Part shown: positions 1-8,705 of the stretch, one piece after another
Numbering within the stretch: position 1 is the first letter of the stretch
Layout of the letters: each line of letters begins with the position of its first letter
Notes under the pieces: generated by a model
Seen by the model: the letters and a program-made list of their open reading frames with translations, nothing else
Database searches by the model: none
What the model was told of the DNA's origin: nothing
Origin: Asticcacaulis sp. YBE204
GTDB lineage: Bacteria; Pseudomonadota; Alphaproteobacteria; Caulobacterales; Caulobacteraceae
Direction of reading: 5' to 3'
Length of the DNA: 64,000 nt
Assembly: GCF_000495855.1 (NCBI RefSeq)
Contig: NZ_AWGF01000004.1
Location: forward strand, 470,587 to 534,586
Program-made: the position numbers and the translations under genes

Positions 1-533
1 TGATAGCGCGGGTCCCACGGGTTCGAGACGAGCGAATAGTCACGGACATGCAGGGCGTCGTAGGCCGGGGTACCGATCAGGCCATACAAGCGGCGCTGCA
101 TTTCAGGCGTCGGGATAATGATGCCGACGTCGCTTTCCGCCGTGGTCGAGGTGAAATTGAGCGGGAAATCCTGCTTGAGATAGGACTGGCTGACCGGCAG
201 GGTCTTTCCGTCGCCGTGATAGAGGTTATAGACCGCATAGCCTTTCAGCACGCGTCCGTCGGACGTCTTGATATCGCGATAGACCCAGAAGGCGCCGTGC
301 GTATAGGCGATGCCGGGTGGCAGCTTGTCGTGCGGGCGGCTGGTGCGGAAGACGATGGCGACGCGCGCCCCTTTGGCGGCAAGATCGGTTTCGATCTGCT
401 TGGCGAAACTGGCGATTTGTGTGGGCGTCAGGTGACCGGCAGCCGTGGCGGCGCTGTCGCCGGATTCATCACCGGCGAAAACGGGCGTCGTCACGAGCAA
501 GGCCGCGGCCAGTCCTGCCGCGAACCGGTTCAC
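1..533 (-). CDS. DUF2145 family exported protein (3' end outside window)
   Basis: Translating the minus strand from a GTG at 533 gives an open frame of at least 177 codons that runs off the window edge. It opens with a cleavable signal peptide (MNRFAAGLAAALL...VFA, about 21 residues). The mature part contains TPTQIASFAKQIE, YTHGAFWVYRDI, GYAVYNLYHGDG, LKQDFPLNF and IIPTPEMQRRL, an order I associate with the DUF2145 family of proteobacterial periplasmic proteins, whose function is unknown. The GTG overlaps the TGA of the upstream gene by four bases (GTGA), so the two genes are probably translationally coupled and act together. The family name is from memory of the signature; the C-terminus is not seen. 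Confidence 0.75.
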   Translation of the reverse strand, partial: MNRFAAGLAAALLVTTPVFAGDESGDSAATAAGHLTPTQIASFAKQIETDLAAKGARVAIVFRTSRPHDKLPPGIAYTHGAFWVYRDIKTSDGRVLKGYAVYNLYHGDGKTLPVSQSYLKQDFPLNFTSTTAESDVGIIIPTPEMQRRLYGLIGTPAYDALHVRDYSLVSNPWDPRY

Positions 534-883
534 TGGGCTTTCTTCGGCGCAGGCTTAGCGGGCTTCTGCACGTCGTAAGGCACATCGGGCGCAGCTTGCG
601 CGACAACAACTTCCTTTGAGACGGGCAGGGGTTTGTTGGCCTCATCCCACGCGGTTTCACCGGAATCGCGGATCGCTTCACCGGCGCTTTCGGCGGAGGC
701 ACCGACCATGATGACCGGCAAGGCGACGCTGCCGACGGCGACCAGAACACCCGCGCCCGACAGTTGCGCCGTGGCTTCGGCAGAATTGCCCGACGCGCGC
801 GAGGTGTTCTCAAGGCTATCCTGCGCCGAGGCGGGCAGGGCGAAGGCGGCGATGAGACAGGCAAGGCTGATGATTCTGAACAT
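530..883 (-). CDS. Small exported protein of unknown function
   Basis: An Ala-rich signal peptide (MFRIISLACLIAAFALPASAQ, cut after SAQ) is followed by about 95 residues with one hydrophobic segment (GVLVAVGSVALPVIMVGAS) and a Lys/Pro-rich tail (KPAKPAPKKAQ). I chose the ATG at 883 because GGGAG lies eight bases upstream; the ATG at 889 would leave only two bases to that sequence. Proteins of this shape often sit directly before a DUF2145 gene, and here the stop overlaps the DUF2145 start. A perfect dyad, GTGAACATTGTTCAC, lies 25 bp upstream of the start and is the obvious candidate operator for the pair. No function can be assigned. Confidence 0.7.
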   Translation of the reverse strand: MFRIISLACLIAAFALPASAQDSLENTSRASGNSAEATAQLSGAGVLVAVGSVALPVIMVGASAESAGEAIRDSGETAWDEANKPLPVSKEVVVAQAAPDVPYDVQKPAKPAPKKAQ

Positions 884-907
884 GAGCATGACTCCCGAGG
901 CTATATA

Positions 908-922
908 GTGAACATTGTTCAC
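908..922. promoter_or_regulatory. Dyad site GTGAACATTGTTCAC
   Basis: Perfect inverted repeat with 7-bp arms around one base, 24 bp upstream of the ATG at 883. It shares the core TGAAC-N3-GTTCA with sites at 949-963 and 12211-12225. The arm length and compactness resemble TetR-family operators; the protein that binds is unknown. Confidence 0.55.
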
Positions 923-948
923 GCATATAGGCGGGTGTCAAGTTAATT

Positions 949-963
949 TTGAACGACGTTCAA
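949..963. promoter_or_regulatory. Dyad site TTGAACGACGTTCAA
   Basis: Perfect 7-bp inverted repeat with a one-base centre, 41 bp centre to centre from the site at 908-922 (about four helical turns). It overlaps the stop codon of the HAD gene that reads toward it. The pair of sites suggests cooperative binding upstream of the exported-protein operon. Confidence 0.5.
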
Positions 964-1616
964 TTTTGAAGCAGAAACGCTTTCAGTGACGGCGCGCGGA
1001 CATGGACGAACGTGTCCGTATTGGTTTCGGCGTGCGGCCCGACGAGGATAGTCGTCATGCCCAGTTCGTGCGCGGGTTTGAGGTTCTTGGGGCTGTCCTC
1101 GAAAAAGGCTGTTTCCGGGCCGGTGACCGCGTGTTTCTGCATCATGCGATGGAAGGTAGCGAGGTTCGGCTTGGGGATCAGGTCGGCGTGACCGAGGTGA
1201 AACACGTCCTCGAACAGGTGGGTCATCTCCAGCTTGTCGAGGATGCGATAGGCGTGGTTTTCGTCGCCGTTAGTGAAGACCAGCTTGCGGCCTTCCAGCG
1301 CGGTAATCGCCGCGTTCAGATCGGGATCGGGCAGGAGGGCGTCGAGCGAGACGTCATGCACCTCGTTCATGAAAGCGTAGGGATCGATGCTGTGGTAGGC
1401 CATCAATCCGGCCAGTGTCGTGCCGTGTTCGTAGAGGTATTTCTTCTGAAGCTCAAAAGCGTCCTGCCGCGCCAGACCGGTCTGACGCATGACGAAGGCC
1501 GTCATCTTGCCTTCGACCAGCGCCATGACCTCGGCCTCGGGCGGGTAGAGCGTATTGTCGAGGTCGAACAGCCAGGTCGAAACGTGCGGCAAAGCGGCGG
1601 GAGAGGTAACGGTCAT
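960..1616 (-). CDS. HAD-family pyrimidine 5'-nucleotidase-like phosphatase
   Basis: Soluble 218-residue HAD hydrolase. Motif I is FDLDNTLYP near residue 17, with the nucleophile and acid/base aspartates DxD; the motif II threonine is in FTNGDENH; the motif III lysine is in IPKP; and motif IV is FEDSPKN. A helical cap lies between motifs I and II. The DLDNTLYPP start together with the TNGD and EDS blocks is typical of the SDT1/PHM8-like pyrimidine 5'-nucleotidase subfamily, which dephosphorylates UMP/CMP-type nucleotides. The ATG at 1616 is preferred over a TTG at 1673 that would add a poorly coding leader across a repeat. It follows argB on the same strand after about 75 bp. Substrate is inferred from the family only. 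Confidence 0.85.
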   Translation of the reverse strand: MTVTSPAALPHVSTWLFDLDNTLYPPEAEVMALVEGKMTAFVMRQTGLARQDAFELQKKYLYEHGTTLAGLMAYHSIDPYAFMNEVHDVSLDALLPDPDLNAAITALEGRKLVFTNGDENHAYRILDKLEMTHLFEDVFHLGHADLIPKPNLATFHRMMQKHAVTGPETAFFEDSPKNLKPAHELGMTTILVGPHAETNTDTFVHVRAPSLKAFLLQN

Positions 1617-1660
1617 CCCGCCAGCTTCGGTTTTTTTTGGGGGAGATTCAAGTCTCTTCT

Positions 1661-1684
1661 CCTCCCTATGCAAGCGTAGGGAGG
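1661..1684. repeat. CCTCCC palindrome, simple form
   Basis: CCTCCCTA at 1661-1668 pairs with TAGGGAGG at 1677-1684 around an 8-base loop. It lies between argB and the HAD gene. It belongs to the dispersed CCTCCC/GGGAGG palindrome family found elsewhere in the window (10065, 10201, 22801, 40732, 44908). Confidence 0.55.
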
Positions 1685-1690
1685 TGGACC

Positions 1691-2629
1691 TTAGTCCCGC
1701 GTGATCAGCGTGCCCGCGCCGTGTTCGGTGAACAGTTCGACCAGCATGGCGTGCGGGCGGCGGCCATCGAGGATAACCACGGCCTCGACCCCGGCTTCGA
1801 TCGCGCCGATGGCGGTTTCCAGCTTCGGGATCATGCCGCCAACGGCGACGCCGTCCTCGATCAGCTGACGCGCTTCGGAGACCGTCATCTGACGGATCAG
1901 ATCCTTGTCGCCGTCCAGCACGCCCGCGATATCGGTCAGCAGCAGCATGCGTTTGGCGTTGAGCTTGCCCGCGACCGCCCCGGCGACGGTATCGGCGTTG
2001 ATATTGTAGGTGTGGCCTTCTTCGCTGACGCCGATGGGAGCGATGACCGGCACGTAGTCATGTTCGGCGTCGCCGATCAGGGTGCGGATCAGTTTGTCAT
2101 CGACGACCTTGGGTTCGCCGACGTAACCGAGATCGACGACCTGTTCGATCATCGAGTCGGGGTCTTTCTTGGTGCGGGTAGCCTTGTCGACCAGCAACAG
2201 ACCGGCGTCCTTGCCCGACAGGCCGACGCCGCGCACATCGGCTTCGCGCCCGGCCTGCGTGATCCAGTTGGCGATTTCCTTGTTCACCGCGCCCGACAGG
2301 ACCATCTCGGCGATTTCCATCGTCGCTTCGTCGGTGACGCGCAGGCCGTCGATGAAGGTCGATTTGACGCCTGCGCGGTTGAGCATGGCCGAAATCTGTG
2401 GTCCGCCGCCGTGGACGACGACCGGGTGGATGCCCAGCAGCTTGAGCAGCACGATATCCGAAGCGAACAGCTTGGCTACCGCTTCGTCGCCCATGGCGTG
2501 GCCGCCGTATTTAATGGTGACGATTTCGCGGTCGTAGATCTGGATGAAGGGCAGGGCCTCGGCCAGGGTGCGGGCGGTAGCCCAGCCTTTTTCTTCGAGT
2601 TGCGCGTCGGATTGGGTCTGCTTGATCAT
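1691..2629 (-). CDS. argB: Acetylglutamate kinase
   Basis: ATP-dependent phosphorylation of N-acetyl-L-glutamate, the second step of arginine synthesis; cytosolic amino-acid kinase fold. Visible blocks are [11 protein letters not shown] (phosphate loop, Lys near residue 39), [34 protein letters not shown] near residue 210, [11 protein letters not shown] and [10 protein letters not shown], followed by the C-terminal TLITRD. The length of 312 residues is normal for the long alphaproteobacterial form. An arginine-sensing N-terminal helix is plausible but not provable here. It stands upstream of the HAD gene on the same strand; no other arg gene is nearby. Confidence 0.97.
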   Translation of the reverse strand: MIKQTQSDAQLEEKGWATARTLAEALPFIQIYDREIVTIKYGGHAMGDEAVAKLFASDIVLLKLLGIHPVVVHGGGPQISAMLNRAGVKSTFIDGLRVTDEATMEIAEMVLSGAVNKEIANWITQAGREADVRGVGLSGKDAGLLLVDKATRTKKDPDSMIEQVVDLGYVGEPKVVDDKLIRTLIGDAEHDYVPVIAPIGVSEEGHTYNINADTVAGAVAGKLNAKRMLLLTDIAGVLDGDKDLIRQMTVSEARQLIEDGVAVGGMIPKLETAIGAIEAGVEAVVILDGRRPHAMLVELFTEHGAGTLITRD

Positions 2630-2742
2630 TTCGGAGTAATGTGCCTCGGGACTACGCCGTTCGGCGTATCAGCAAAGGGTGACAGCTATATGTCGCGGCG
2701 CATACAGGATATGGGCGCAACTGTCATGCGGTTTTTACCTTT

Positions 2743-2850
2743 AACTCCCTCTCCCTGCTTGCGGGGCGAGGGGCCTCTTTCTTTGCGCGACTCGCCCCTC
2801 ATCCGGCCCTTCGGACTACCCGCACCGGCGGCCCGGTTCTCCCCGTAAAC
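2743..2850. repeat. Palindromic intergenic repeat, CCCTCTCCC type
   Basis: Upstream of argB, CCCTCTCCC and GGGGCGAGGGG form an imperfect inverted pair around TGCTTGC. They are followed by CTCGCCCCTCATCCGGCCC and a second GC-rich dyad (GGCCCTTCGG, CACCGGCGGCCCGG). It resembles short dispersed repeats common between genes in GC-rich proteobacteria. It contains no credible gene. Confidence 0.45.
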
Positions 2851-2864
2851 GCAGAAGGGAATAG

Positions 2865-2896
2865 AAAAATCCGGCCCAGTTCCCTGAGCCGGATTT
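2865..2896 (-). terminator. Intrinsic terminator of rpmE
   Basis: Reading the minus strand, AAATCCGGC at 2896-2888 pairs with GCCGGATTT at 2875-2867, and the stem runs into a U run (TTTTTC). It lies 27 bp past the rpmE stop, in the right position and orientation. Confidence 0.75.
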
Positions 2897-2922
2897 GAAA
2901 CGCGCAACGAAAGTCGCAGGCC

Positions 2923-3147
2923 TTACTTCTTAAGGAAGCCGCCGAACTTGTTGTTGAAGCGCGACACGCGACCGGCGCGGTCGAGCAGGGTGCCGTTGCC
3001 GCCGGTCCACGCCGGGTGCGTGCGGGGGTCGATGTCGAGGTTCAGGACGGCGCCTTCTTTGCCGTAGGTCGAACGCGTCTGATAGGACGAACCGTCCGTC
3101 AGGGTGACCGTGATCCAGTGATAGTCGGGGTGACCGTCTTTTTTCAT
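2923..3147 (-). CDS. rpmE: 50S ribosomal protein L31
   Basis: 74-residue basic protein beginning [19 protein letters not shown] and ending [12 protein letters not shown], the L31 signature. There is no CxxC zinc pair, so this is the zinc-independent (C-minus) form, usual in many alphaproteobacteria. It is a monocistronic minus-strand gene divergent from the ABC exporter and closed by its own terminator. L31 sits at the intersubunit bridge near the central protuberance. Confidence 0.96.
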   Translation of the reverse strand: MKKDGHPDYHWITVTLTDGSSYQTRSTYGKEGAVLNLDIDPRTHPAWTGGNGTLLDRAGRVSRFNNKFGGFLKK

Positions 3148-3268
3148 GTCTTTAAGTCCTTAAAAACGTCCGGCCAGCAGGGATGCGGACGCAAAGAAAG
3201 GTGATGCCGGGAATAGCGAAGGGCGCTCCTTACAGGAAGCGGCGTTGCGGCGCAAGGATTTAAGCTTT

Positions 3269-5128
3269 ATGGGTCGCATTATGACCGATCAGACACAGCC
3301 CGCCGCCGCAGACGCCCACAAAGACCGCCCCGGATCGGGTGCCGAACTGGTGGGGCAACTCAATACCGCCGCCGGAGGACGTGAGAAAACCCGCGACCTC
3401 AAGCCTCTGATTCATCTCTGGCCCTATATCACGGCGCAAAAGGTCGATGCGCTGGGAGCGGTGGTGTTTCTGCTCCTGTCGTCGGGGGCCACCTTTGCCC
3501 TGACCGGGGCGTCGCGGTTCCTGATCGACAACGGGTTCGGGTCGCGTAACGCCTCGCAACTGAACTTCTGGTTCCTGATTGTCGCCGTGGTGGCGTTGGT
3601 CCTCGCTCTGGCGACGGCGCTGCGCTACTTCTATATCACCAAGCTGGGCGAGCGCGTCGTCGCCAATCTGCGCAAGGACGTGTTCAGCCATATCCTGAGC
3701 CTCGATCCCGGCTTCTTCCTGAAAATCCGCACGGGTGAAGTTGTGTCGCGCTTGACGACCGACTTGCAGATCGTCGATACGCTGGTTTCGACCTCGATCT
3801 CCGTGGCGTTGCGCAACGGCATTTCGTTCATCGGCGGCCTGATTTTGCTGATGTTCGTCAGTCCGAAACTGACCCTGTTCGTGCTGTGCATCTTCCCGGT
3901 CGTGCTGGTGCCGCTGTTCACCTTCGGCAAACGCGTGGGTAAGCTGACGCGGCAGACGCAGGACAGCTTCGCCAATGCCGTCGGCACGGCGGGCGAGACG
4001 CTGGACGCGCTGGAAACCGTGCAGGCTTTCGTGCGCGAAGACTATGCCCGCGGTAGGTTCGCGGAAGGCGTCGAGACCGCGTTCAAGCTGTCGTTGAAGC
4101 GCATGGGGGCGCGGGCCTTCATGACGGCCCTGGTTATCTCGCTGGTCTTCGGCGGCGTGGCCTTCGTCCTGTGGCTGGGGTCGCGCGCGGTCATCGCCGG
4201 GGACATGTCCGAAGGCACGCTGATCCAGTTCGTCATGCTGTCGGTGCTGGTCGCCGGTTCTGTCGGCTCTTTGTCCGAGACATGGGGCGATGTGCAAAAG
4301 GCCGCAGGGGCCATGGCGCGCATCGATGAGCTTCTGGGCTCAAAGCCCACTATTATCGCGCCGGCGTATCCGCAAGCCCTGCCGGACCCGGCGCGCGGCG
4401 AGATCGTGTTCAGGGATGTCGACTTCGCCTATCCGGCGCGTCCTGATCAGCGTGTGCTGAAAGGCTTCAGCCTCGATGTGAAGGCGGGGGAGACCGTGGC
4501 GCTGGTCGGGCCATCGGGGGCGGGCAAATCCACCGTATTCAAGCTTCTGCTGCGCTACTACGAACTGAGCGGCGGCACGATCACGCTCGATGGCGTCGAT
4601 ATCACGAAGGCCGATCCCAAGGCCGTACGTGAGCGCCTGTCGCTGGTGGCGCAGGATGCGGCGCTGTTTTCCGCCTCGGCGGCGGACAATATCCGATTTG
4701 GGCGCGCCGACGCCAGCGACGATGACATCCGCGCCGCCGCTCAGAAGGCGCAGGCGCTCGGCTTCATCGAGGCCTTGCCGGAGAAGTTCGGCACGGCCCT
4801 CGGCGAACGCGCCAAATCCTTGTCGGGCGGGCAAAAGCAACGCCTGTCGATCGCGCGCGCCTTGGTTCGCCGCGCGCCGGTCCTGCTGCTCGATGAGGCG
4901 ACCTCGGCGCTCGATGCCGAGAATGAGCGTCTGGTGCAGGATGCGCTCAACGAGGCGATGAGCGAGCGCACGACGCTGGTCATCGCCCACCGTCTGGCGA
5001 CCGTGCTTAAGGCCGACCGCATCGTGGTGATCGACGAAGGCCACGTGGTCGAGCAGGGGACGCATGACGAACTGGTCGCAAAAGGCGGGCTTTATGCGCG
5101 TCTGGCGGAGTTGCAATTCAACAGCTAG
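3269..5128 (+). CDS. ABC exporter, fused permease-ATPase (MsbA-like)
   Basis: A half-transporter of about 619 residues that would act as a homodimer in the inner membrane. The N-terminal half (residues 45-330) carries six hydrophobic spans, with the intracellular loop KLGERVVANLRKDVFSHIL typical of B-family exporters. The C-terminal ATPase has Walker A GPSGAGKS near residue 413, the signature LSGGQKQR near 516, Walker B VLLLDEATSALD near 538 and the H-loop IAHRL near 572. The family exports lipids, peptides or drugs; substrate cannot be told. ATG at 3269 follows AAGGA by ten bases; ATG at 3281 is an equally good start. It is divergent from rpmE and has no visible operon partner. Confidence 0.9.
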   Translation: MGRIMTDQTQPAAADAHKDRPGSGAELVGQLNTAAGGREKTRDLKPLIHLWPYITAQKVDALGAVVFLLLSSGATFALTGASRFLIDNGFGSRNASQLNFWFLIVAVVALVLALATALRYFYITKLGERVVANLRKDVFSHILSLDPGFFLKIRTGEVVSRLTTDLQIVDTLVSTSISVALRNGISFIGGLILLMFVSPKLTLFVLCIFPVVLVPLFTFGKRVGKLTRQTQDSFANAVGTAGETLDALETVQAFVREDYARGRFAEGVETAFKLSLKRMGARAFMTALVISLVFGGVAFVLWLGSRAVIAGDMSEGTLIQFVMLSVLVAGSVGSLSETWGDVQKAAGAMARIDELLGSKPTIIAPAYPQALPDPARGEIVFRDVDFAYPARPDQRVLKGFSLDVKAGETVALVGPSGAGKSTVFKLLLRYYELSGGTITLDGVDITKADPKAVRERLSLVAQDAALFSASAADNIRFGRADASDDDIRAAAQKAQALGFIEALPEKFGTALGERAKSLSGGQKQRLSIARALVRRAPVLLLDEATSALDAENERLVQDALNEAMSERTTLVIAHRLATVLKADRIVVIDEGHVVEQGTHDELVAKGGLYARLAELQFNS

Positions 5129-5204
5129 GTGCGGTTCGATTCGCCTGAGCGGCGAATTAAACGCGTTCTCCGTTAGCGATATCAGGCGCATCGGTTTTAT
5201 ATTA

Positions 5205-5214
5205 CCGTATACGG
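5205..5214. promoter_or_regulatory. Dyad site CCGTATACGG in a GTTCCGTAT-type element
   Basis: Perfect 10-bp palindrome. With its flank it reads on the minus strand GTTCCGTATACGG, sharing GTTCCGTAT with the dyad at 5314-5333. It lies in the AT-rich gap upstream of the SDR-TetR pair and is a candidate operator. Confidence 0.45.
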
Positions 5215-5313
5215 AACATCGTTTGGTAAAATATAACTCTAACGTGCATTTTTATCGTTAATAAAAACAGGTGGTTGCAAAATAAATCATCTTTTTGGCC
5301 TGCGCATAATTGA

Positions 5314-5333
5314 AATACTGAACGTTCCGTATT
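5314..5333. promoter_or_regulatory. 20-bp dyad upstream of the SDR-TetR operon
   Basis: AATACTGAACGTTCCGTATT is an inverted repeat with only one mismatched position pair (AATAC-GAAC centre-GTTC-GTATT). It lies 92 bp before the SDR start. Because the operon's second gene encodes a TetR regulator, autoregulation through this site is the simplest reading. Confidence 0.55.
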
Positions 5334-5424
5334 ATATCGTCCTCATCCGGCGAGTGGCGTAAGGGCCGGTTTTTCATGGCCTTTTCCTCCCCCCCGCATA
5401 AAGGCCTGTTCAGGACACTGCACC

Positions 5425-6291
5425 TTGTCACATGATCTTCTCGAACCGGAGGATCAGGCGCATCGCGTCTGGTTCATCACCGGAACGTCTCAGGGCTTCG
5501 GCCATGAGCTGACCCGCATCGCACTGGAACGCGGCGATTTTGTCGTTGCCACCTCGCGCACCCCCGACGCCGTGCGCGCGGCGTTTGCCGACCATGCCCA
5601 CGCACTCGTGGCGCTGGAGATGGACGTCAATGACGCGACCGCCATTCAGGCCGCCGTCGCTACGGCGCTGCACTGCTTCGGTCATATCGATATCCTCGTC
5701 AACAATGCCGGTTTCGGTCTGCTGGGCGCTATTGAAGAAGCCACGGACGCGGAAACGCGCGCCCTGTTCGACATTAATCTGTTCGGCCTGCTGGGCGTGA
5801 CGCGCGCCATCCTGCCGCACATGCGCGCCCGTCGTCAGGGCCATATCGTCAACCTGTCGTCGATCGCCGGTCTGGTCGGCAGCGCGGGCTGGGGCCTCTA
5901 TAATGCCAGCAAGTTTGCCGTCGAAGGCCTGTCCGAAGCTCTGGCGCAGGAACTGCGTCCGCTCGGCATCGGTGTCACGGTCATCGAACCCGGCCCGTTC
6001 CGCACCGATTTCCTCGGTGGCTCGCTGGGGGCGACTCAGCGCATCATCGACGATTACGAAGTTTCCGCCGGTCAGGCCCGCCTGTACCGCGACACCAACC
6101 ACGGCGTTCAGGCCGGTGATCCCGCTTTGGGTGCCGAGGCCATGTTCAATGCCGTGACCTCCGCCAATCCACCGTTGCACCTCGTGCTGGGGCAGGGCGC
6201 TTATGAGCGGGCGGTGAAGAAACTGGAAACCCTTCAGGCTGAACTCAAGGCCTGGCGTACTGTAAGCTTTTCGACCGATAAGGCCGCGTAA
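5425..6291 (+). CDS. Short-chain dehydrogenase/reductase
   Basis: 288-residue classical SDR. The nucleotide-binding motif is TGTSQGFG at residues 19-26, then VNNAG near 92-96, the catalytic Ser in NLSSIAG near 141 and YNASK near 159-163; the loop EPGPFRTDF follows. The TGTSQGFG start and the length match SDRs annotated as oxidoreductases acting on small carbonyl compounds. I cannot name the substrate. The only in-frame start before the cofactor motif is a TTG at 5425 with AGGA upstream. It ends two bases before the TetR gene, so the two form an operon, probably an inducible detoxification pair. Confidence 0.87.
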   Translation: MSHDLLEPEDQAHRVWFITGTSQGFGHELTRIALERGDFVVATSRTPDAVRAAFADHAHALVALEMDVNDATAIQAAVATALHCFGHIDILVNNAGFGLLGAIEEATDAETRALFDINLFGLLGVTRAILPHMRARRQGHIVNLSSIAGLVGSAGWGLYNASKFAVEGLSEALAQELRPLGIGVTVIEPGPFRTDFLGGSLGATQRIIDDYEVSAGQARLYRDTNHGVQAGDPALGAEAMFNAVTSANPPLHLVLGQGAYERAVKKLETLQAELKAWRTVSFSTDKAA

Positions 6292-6293
6292 CC

Positions 6294-6962
6294 ATGACTA
6301 CCTATACCGGCGATGTTGCCGCCGTTTCTGAATCCATCGTCCCCGTCAAGCGTCCGCGTGGGCGCCCGCGGTCCGAAAGCGCGCGCGACACTATCCTCAA
6401 GGCGACGATGGAGTTGCTGGAGCAGGGCACGCTACGCGACATGACCGCCGAGGCCATCGCCAAAAAAGCAGGCGTGTCGAAGGCGACGTTGTATAAATGG
6501 TGGCCGAACAAGACCTATATCGCGTTCGACGCCTTCATGGCGCGGGTCAAGATGGAAGTCGCCACGCCCGACACCGGTTCGGCCGAGCGCGACTTCCTGA
6601 TTCAGGTGCGCGAAGCCATGGCGTTCTATTCGTCACCGGCAGGCCGGACTCTGGCGCAGCTTCTGGCCGAAGGGCAGGGCGACGCTAATTTCCACGAGGT
6701 GTTGCTGGAACGCTTCCTGACTCAGCGTCGCGAAGAGGTCGCCGTCATGTGGCAGCGCGGCGTCGATCGCGGCGATATCTGCGCCAATATCGACCGTCAG
6801 ATGGGCCTCGATATTCTGTATGGGACGATGATGTTCCGCTTCCTGTCTGGCCGGTTCAATATGATGAACGCCGAAGAGGCCGAGAAACTGGTCAGGACGG
6901 CCTTCCGGGGTTTTGCGCCGAACATGCGCGTCACCGACGACGAGGTCTGGATCGAGGCTTAA
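6294..6962 (+). CDS. TetR/AcrR-family transcriptional regulator
   Basis: 222 residues. An N-terminal basic arm KRPRGRPRSESARDTIL leads into the HTH (residues 30-75; MTAEAIAKKAGVSKATLYKWWPNK), then an all-helical ligand-binding domain. The GRPR arm and the KATLYKWW recognition helix are typical of AcrR-type repressors. It starts two bases after the SDR stop and is followed by a bidirectional terminator. It most likely represses its own operon through the dyads at 5205 and 5314. The ligand is unknown. Confidence 0.92.
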   Translation: MTTYTGDVAAVSESIVPVKRPRGRPRSESARDTILKATMELLEQGTLRDMTAEAIAKKAGVSKATLYKWWPNKTYIAFDAFMARVKMEVATPDTGSAERDFLIQVREAMAFYSSPAGRTLAQLLAEGQGDANFHEVLLERFLTQRREEVAVMWQRGVDRGDICANIDRQMGLDILYGTMMFRFLSGRFNMMNAEEAEKLVRTAFRGFAPNMRVTDDEVWIEA

Positions 6963-6963
6963 C

Positions 6964-6997
6964 AAAAAACCCTCCGGTGTGATCCGGAGGGTTTTTT
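6964..6997. terminator. Bidirectional intrinsic terminator
   Basis: AAAAAACCCTCCGG pairs with CCGGAGGGTTTTTT around a six-base loop, with A and U runs on the two sides. It ends both the TetR operon (plus) and suhB (minus). Confidence 0.9.
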
Positions 6998-7015
6998 GTT
7001 TGGCGCTGGCGCGCA

Positions 7016-7810
7016 TTACTTCGCCATATGCAGCTTGTCGAGGAACTCAGGATAGAGGTCGAGGTTGCAGGCGATCATCTCGCCGGTGATCATCGGCGAC
7101 TGGTCCGAGTCGATCGAAGTGACCTTGCCGCCCGCTTCGGTGATCAGCAGGATGCCCGCGGCCATGTCCCACGGCTTCAGCCCGCGTTCCCAGTAGCCGT
7201 CCACGCGACCGGCGGCAACCATCGCCAGATCGAGCGAGCAGGCCCCCAGACGGCGGATGCCGACCGTGCGTTGCATGATCTGGTGCAGGTCTTTCAGGAA
7301 CTGCGCGTGGCCGGTTTTGCCGATGAACGGCGCGCCGGTGGCGATCAGGCATTCGTCGAGGTTGCGACGCGCCGAGACGCGCAGGCGCTTGTCGTTGTGA
7401 TAGGCACCCTTGCCCTTTTCGGCCCAGTAAAGGTCGTTGGTCACCGGGTTGAAGGTGACGCCCGCGACGATTTCGCCGTCGCGTTCCAGGGCGACCGTGC
7501 AGGAAAACACCGGGATGCCGTGCATGAAGTTGGTCGTGCCGTCGATGGGATCGACGATCCAGCGGTGCGTCTTGTCGGTGCCTTCGTGGGCGCCCTGTTC
7601 CTCACCGAGGAAGCCGTAGCCGGGACGCAGACGTAGAAGCTCTTCGAACAGGGCGGCTTCGACGCGCTTGTCGGCAGCGGTGACAAAGTCGCCGGGGCCC
7701 TTGCGCGAAACCTGAAGTTCGGAGACTTCGCCGAAATCGCGCGCCACGCCTTTGCAGGACTTGCGGATGGCGGACACCATGGCCTGAATGAGGGCGGATT
7801 GAAGAACCAT
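7016..7810 (-). CDS. suhB: Inositol-1-monophosphatase family protein
   Basis: 264-residue Mg-dependent phosphatase. Metal-binding blocks are GEE at 69-71 and DPIDGTTNF at 87-95, with the third aspartate in KPWDMAAG near residue 214. The family hydrolyses inositol monophosphate and related sugar phosphates, and in enterics SuhB also binds the rRNA antitermination complex. It lies downstream of efp on the same strand, separated by a terminator hairpin, an arrangement I recall from Caulobacterales. Length and motif spacing are normal. Confidence 0.92.
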   Translation of the reverse strand: MVLQSALIQAMVSAIRKSCKGVARDFGEVSELQVSRKGPGDFVTAADKRVEAALFEELLRLRPGYGFLGEEQGAHEGTDKTHRWIVDPIDGTTNFMHGIPVFSCTVALERDGEIVAGVTFNPVTNDLYWAEKGKGAYHNDKRLRVSARRNLDECLIATGAPFIGKTGHAQFLKDLHQIMQRTVGIRRLGACSLDLAMVAAGRVDGYWERGLKPWDMAAGILLITEAGGKVTSIDSDQSPMITGEMIACNLDLYPEFLDKLHMAK

Positions 7811-7855
7811 TGTCTTGATCCTTTACGCTGCCGAAGGCAGCTAAATGAAAAAAGC

Positions 7856-7892
7856 CACTTCAGGGCGAAGAACCGCTTCAAGCCCTGAAGTG
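7856..7892 (-). terminator. Intrinsic terminator of efp
   Basis: An 11-bp stem (CACTTCAGGGC/GCCCTGAAGTG) is followed on the minus strand by GGC and a run of six U. The loop contains a second small stem (GAAG/CTTC). It is placed 57 bp past the efp stop. Confidence 0.85.
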
Positions 7893-7948
7893 ACATTATA
7901 AAACCACGAAAAATGTATCGGCGCTTGCGCCGAACTTTTTCGTGAGCA

Positions 7949-8518
7949 CTAATCCGCGCGCTTCATGTATTCGCCGTCGGCGGTCGAGACGACGATACGC
8001 TCGCCCACGCCCATGAACGGCGGGATCATAACGCGCATGCCGTTGGAGGCCTTGGCGGGTTTATAGGACGACGAAGCGGTCTGGCCCTTGATGGTGGGTT
8101 CGGTTTCCATGACCTCAAGGATCACGGTATCGGGCAGGGTGATCGAGATCGGACGCTCGTCGTGGAATTCGAGGATGACGACCATGCCGTCGTGCAGGTA
8201 CTGGATCTGGTCTTCGCCGACCCAGTCCTTGTGCAGGCTGATCTGTTCGTAGTTTTCCTGATCCATGAAGACCAGCATGTCGCCGTCTTCGAATAGATAC
8301 AGGTGATCCTTTTGCTCCAGCGTAACGCGGTCGACCGTGTCTTCCGAACGCAGGCGCTCGTTGAGCTTGGTACCGGTGATCAGGTTCTTCAGTTCGACCT
8401 GAGCGAAGGCGCCGCCCTTGCCGGGCTTCACGTGGGCGGTCTTGACGACCGACCACAGGCCGCCCTGATATTCCAGAACCATGCCGGGTTTGATCGTATT
8501 GGCGTTAATTTTGGGCAT
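7949..8518 (-). CDS. efp: Elongation factor P
   Basis: 189 residues with three beta-barrel domains. It relieves ribosome stalling at polyproline. The start [17 protein letters not shown] and the ending GEYMKRAD are characteristic. Lysine 34 in [10 protein letters not shown] is at the position that EpmA/EpmB beta-lysylate in other bacteria, so the modified form is expected here; no epmA is in the window. The ATG at 8518 was chosen because the longer frame adds 67 non-homologous residues. Confidence 0.96.
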   Translation of the reverse strand: MPKINANTIKPGMVLEYQGGLWSVVKTAHVKPGKGGAFAQVELKNLITGTKLNERLRSEDTVDRVTLEQKDHLYLFEDGDMLVFMDQENYEQISLHKDWVGEDQIQYLHDGMVVILEFHDERPISITLPDTVILEVMETEPTIKGQTASSSYKPAKASNGMRVMIPPFMGVGERIVVSTADGEYMKRAD

Positions 8519-8705
8519 AAGGATATGACTTGTCAAAGAGTAGGGGCCGCGGAGACCCGGAAAAGGATAGCTGAAAAGCTTGCGCGCGTTACTACCCGTA
8601 ACGGCGTCCAAAGGCAAGGGCTCGCAAAGAGCGCCAAAGGGCGATAGACTTTTTATTTCACGGCCCGCATCTTGGCCGCCAATCGAAACGATCAAGGAGC
8701 GAGAC

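Noticed and set aside
2686..2907. 73-codon minus-strand frame upstream of argB
   Set aside because: It consists of repeat and terminator sequence, with no ribosome site and no recognisable protein features.
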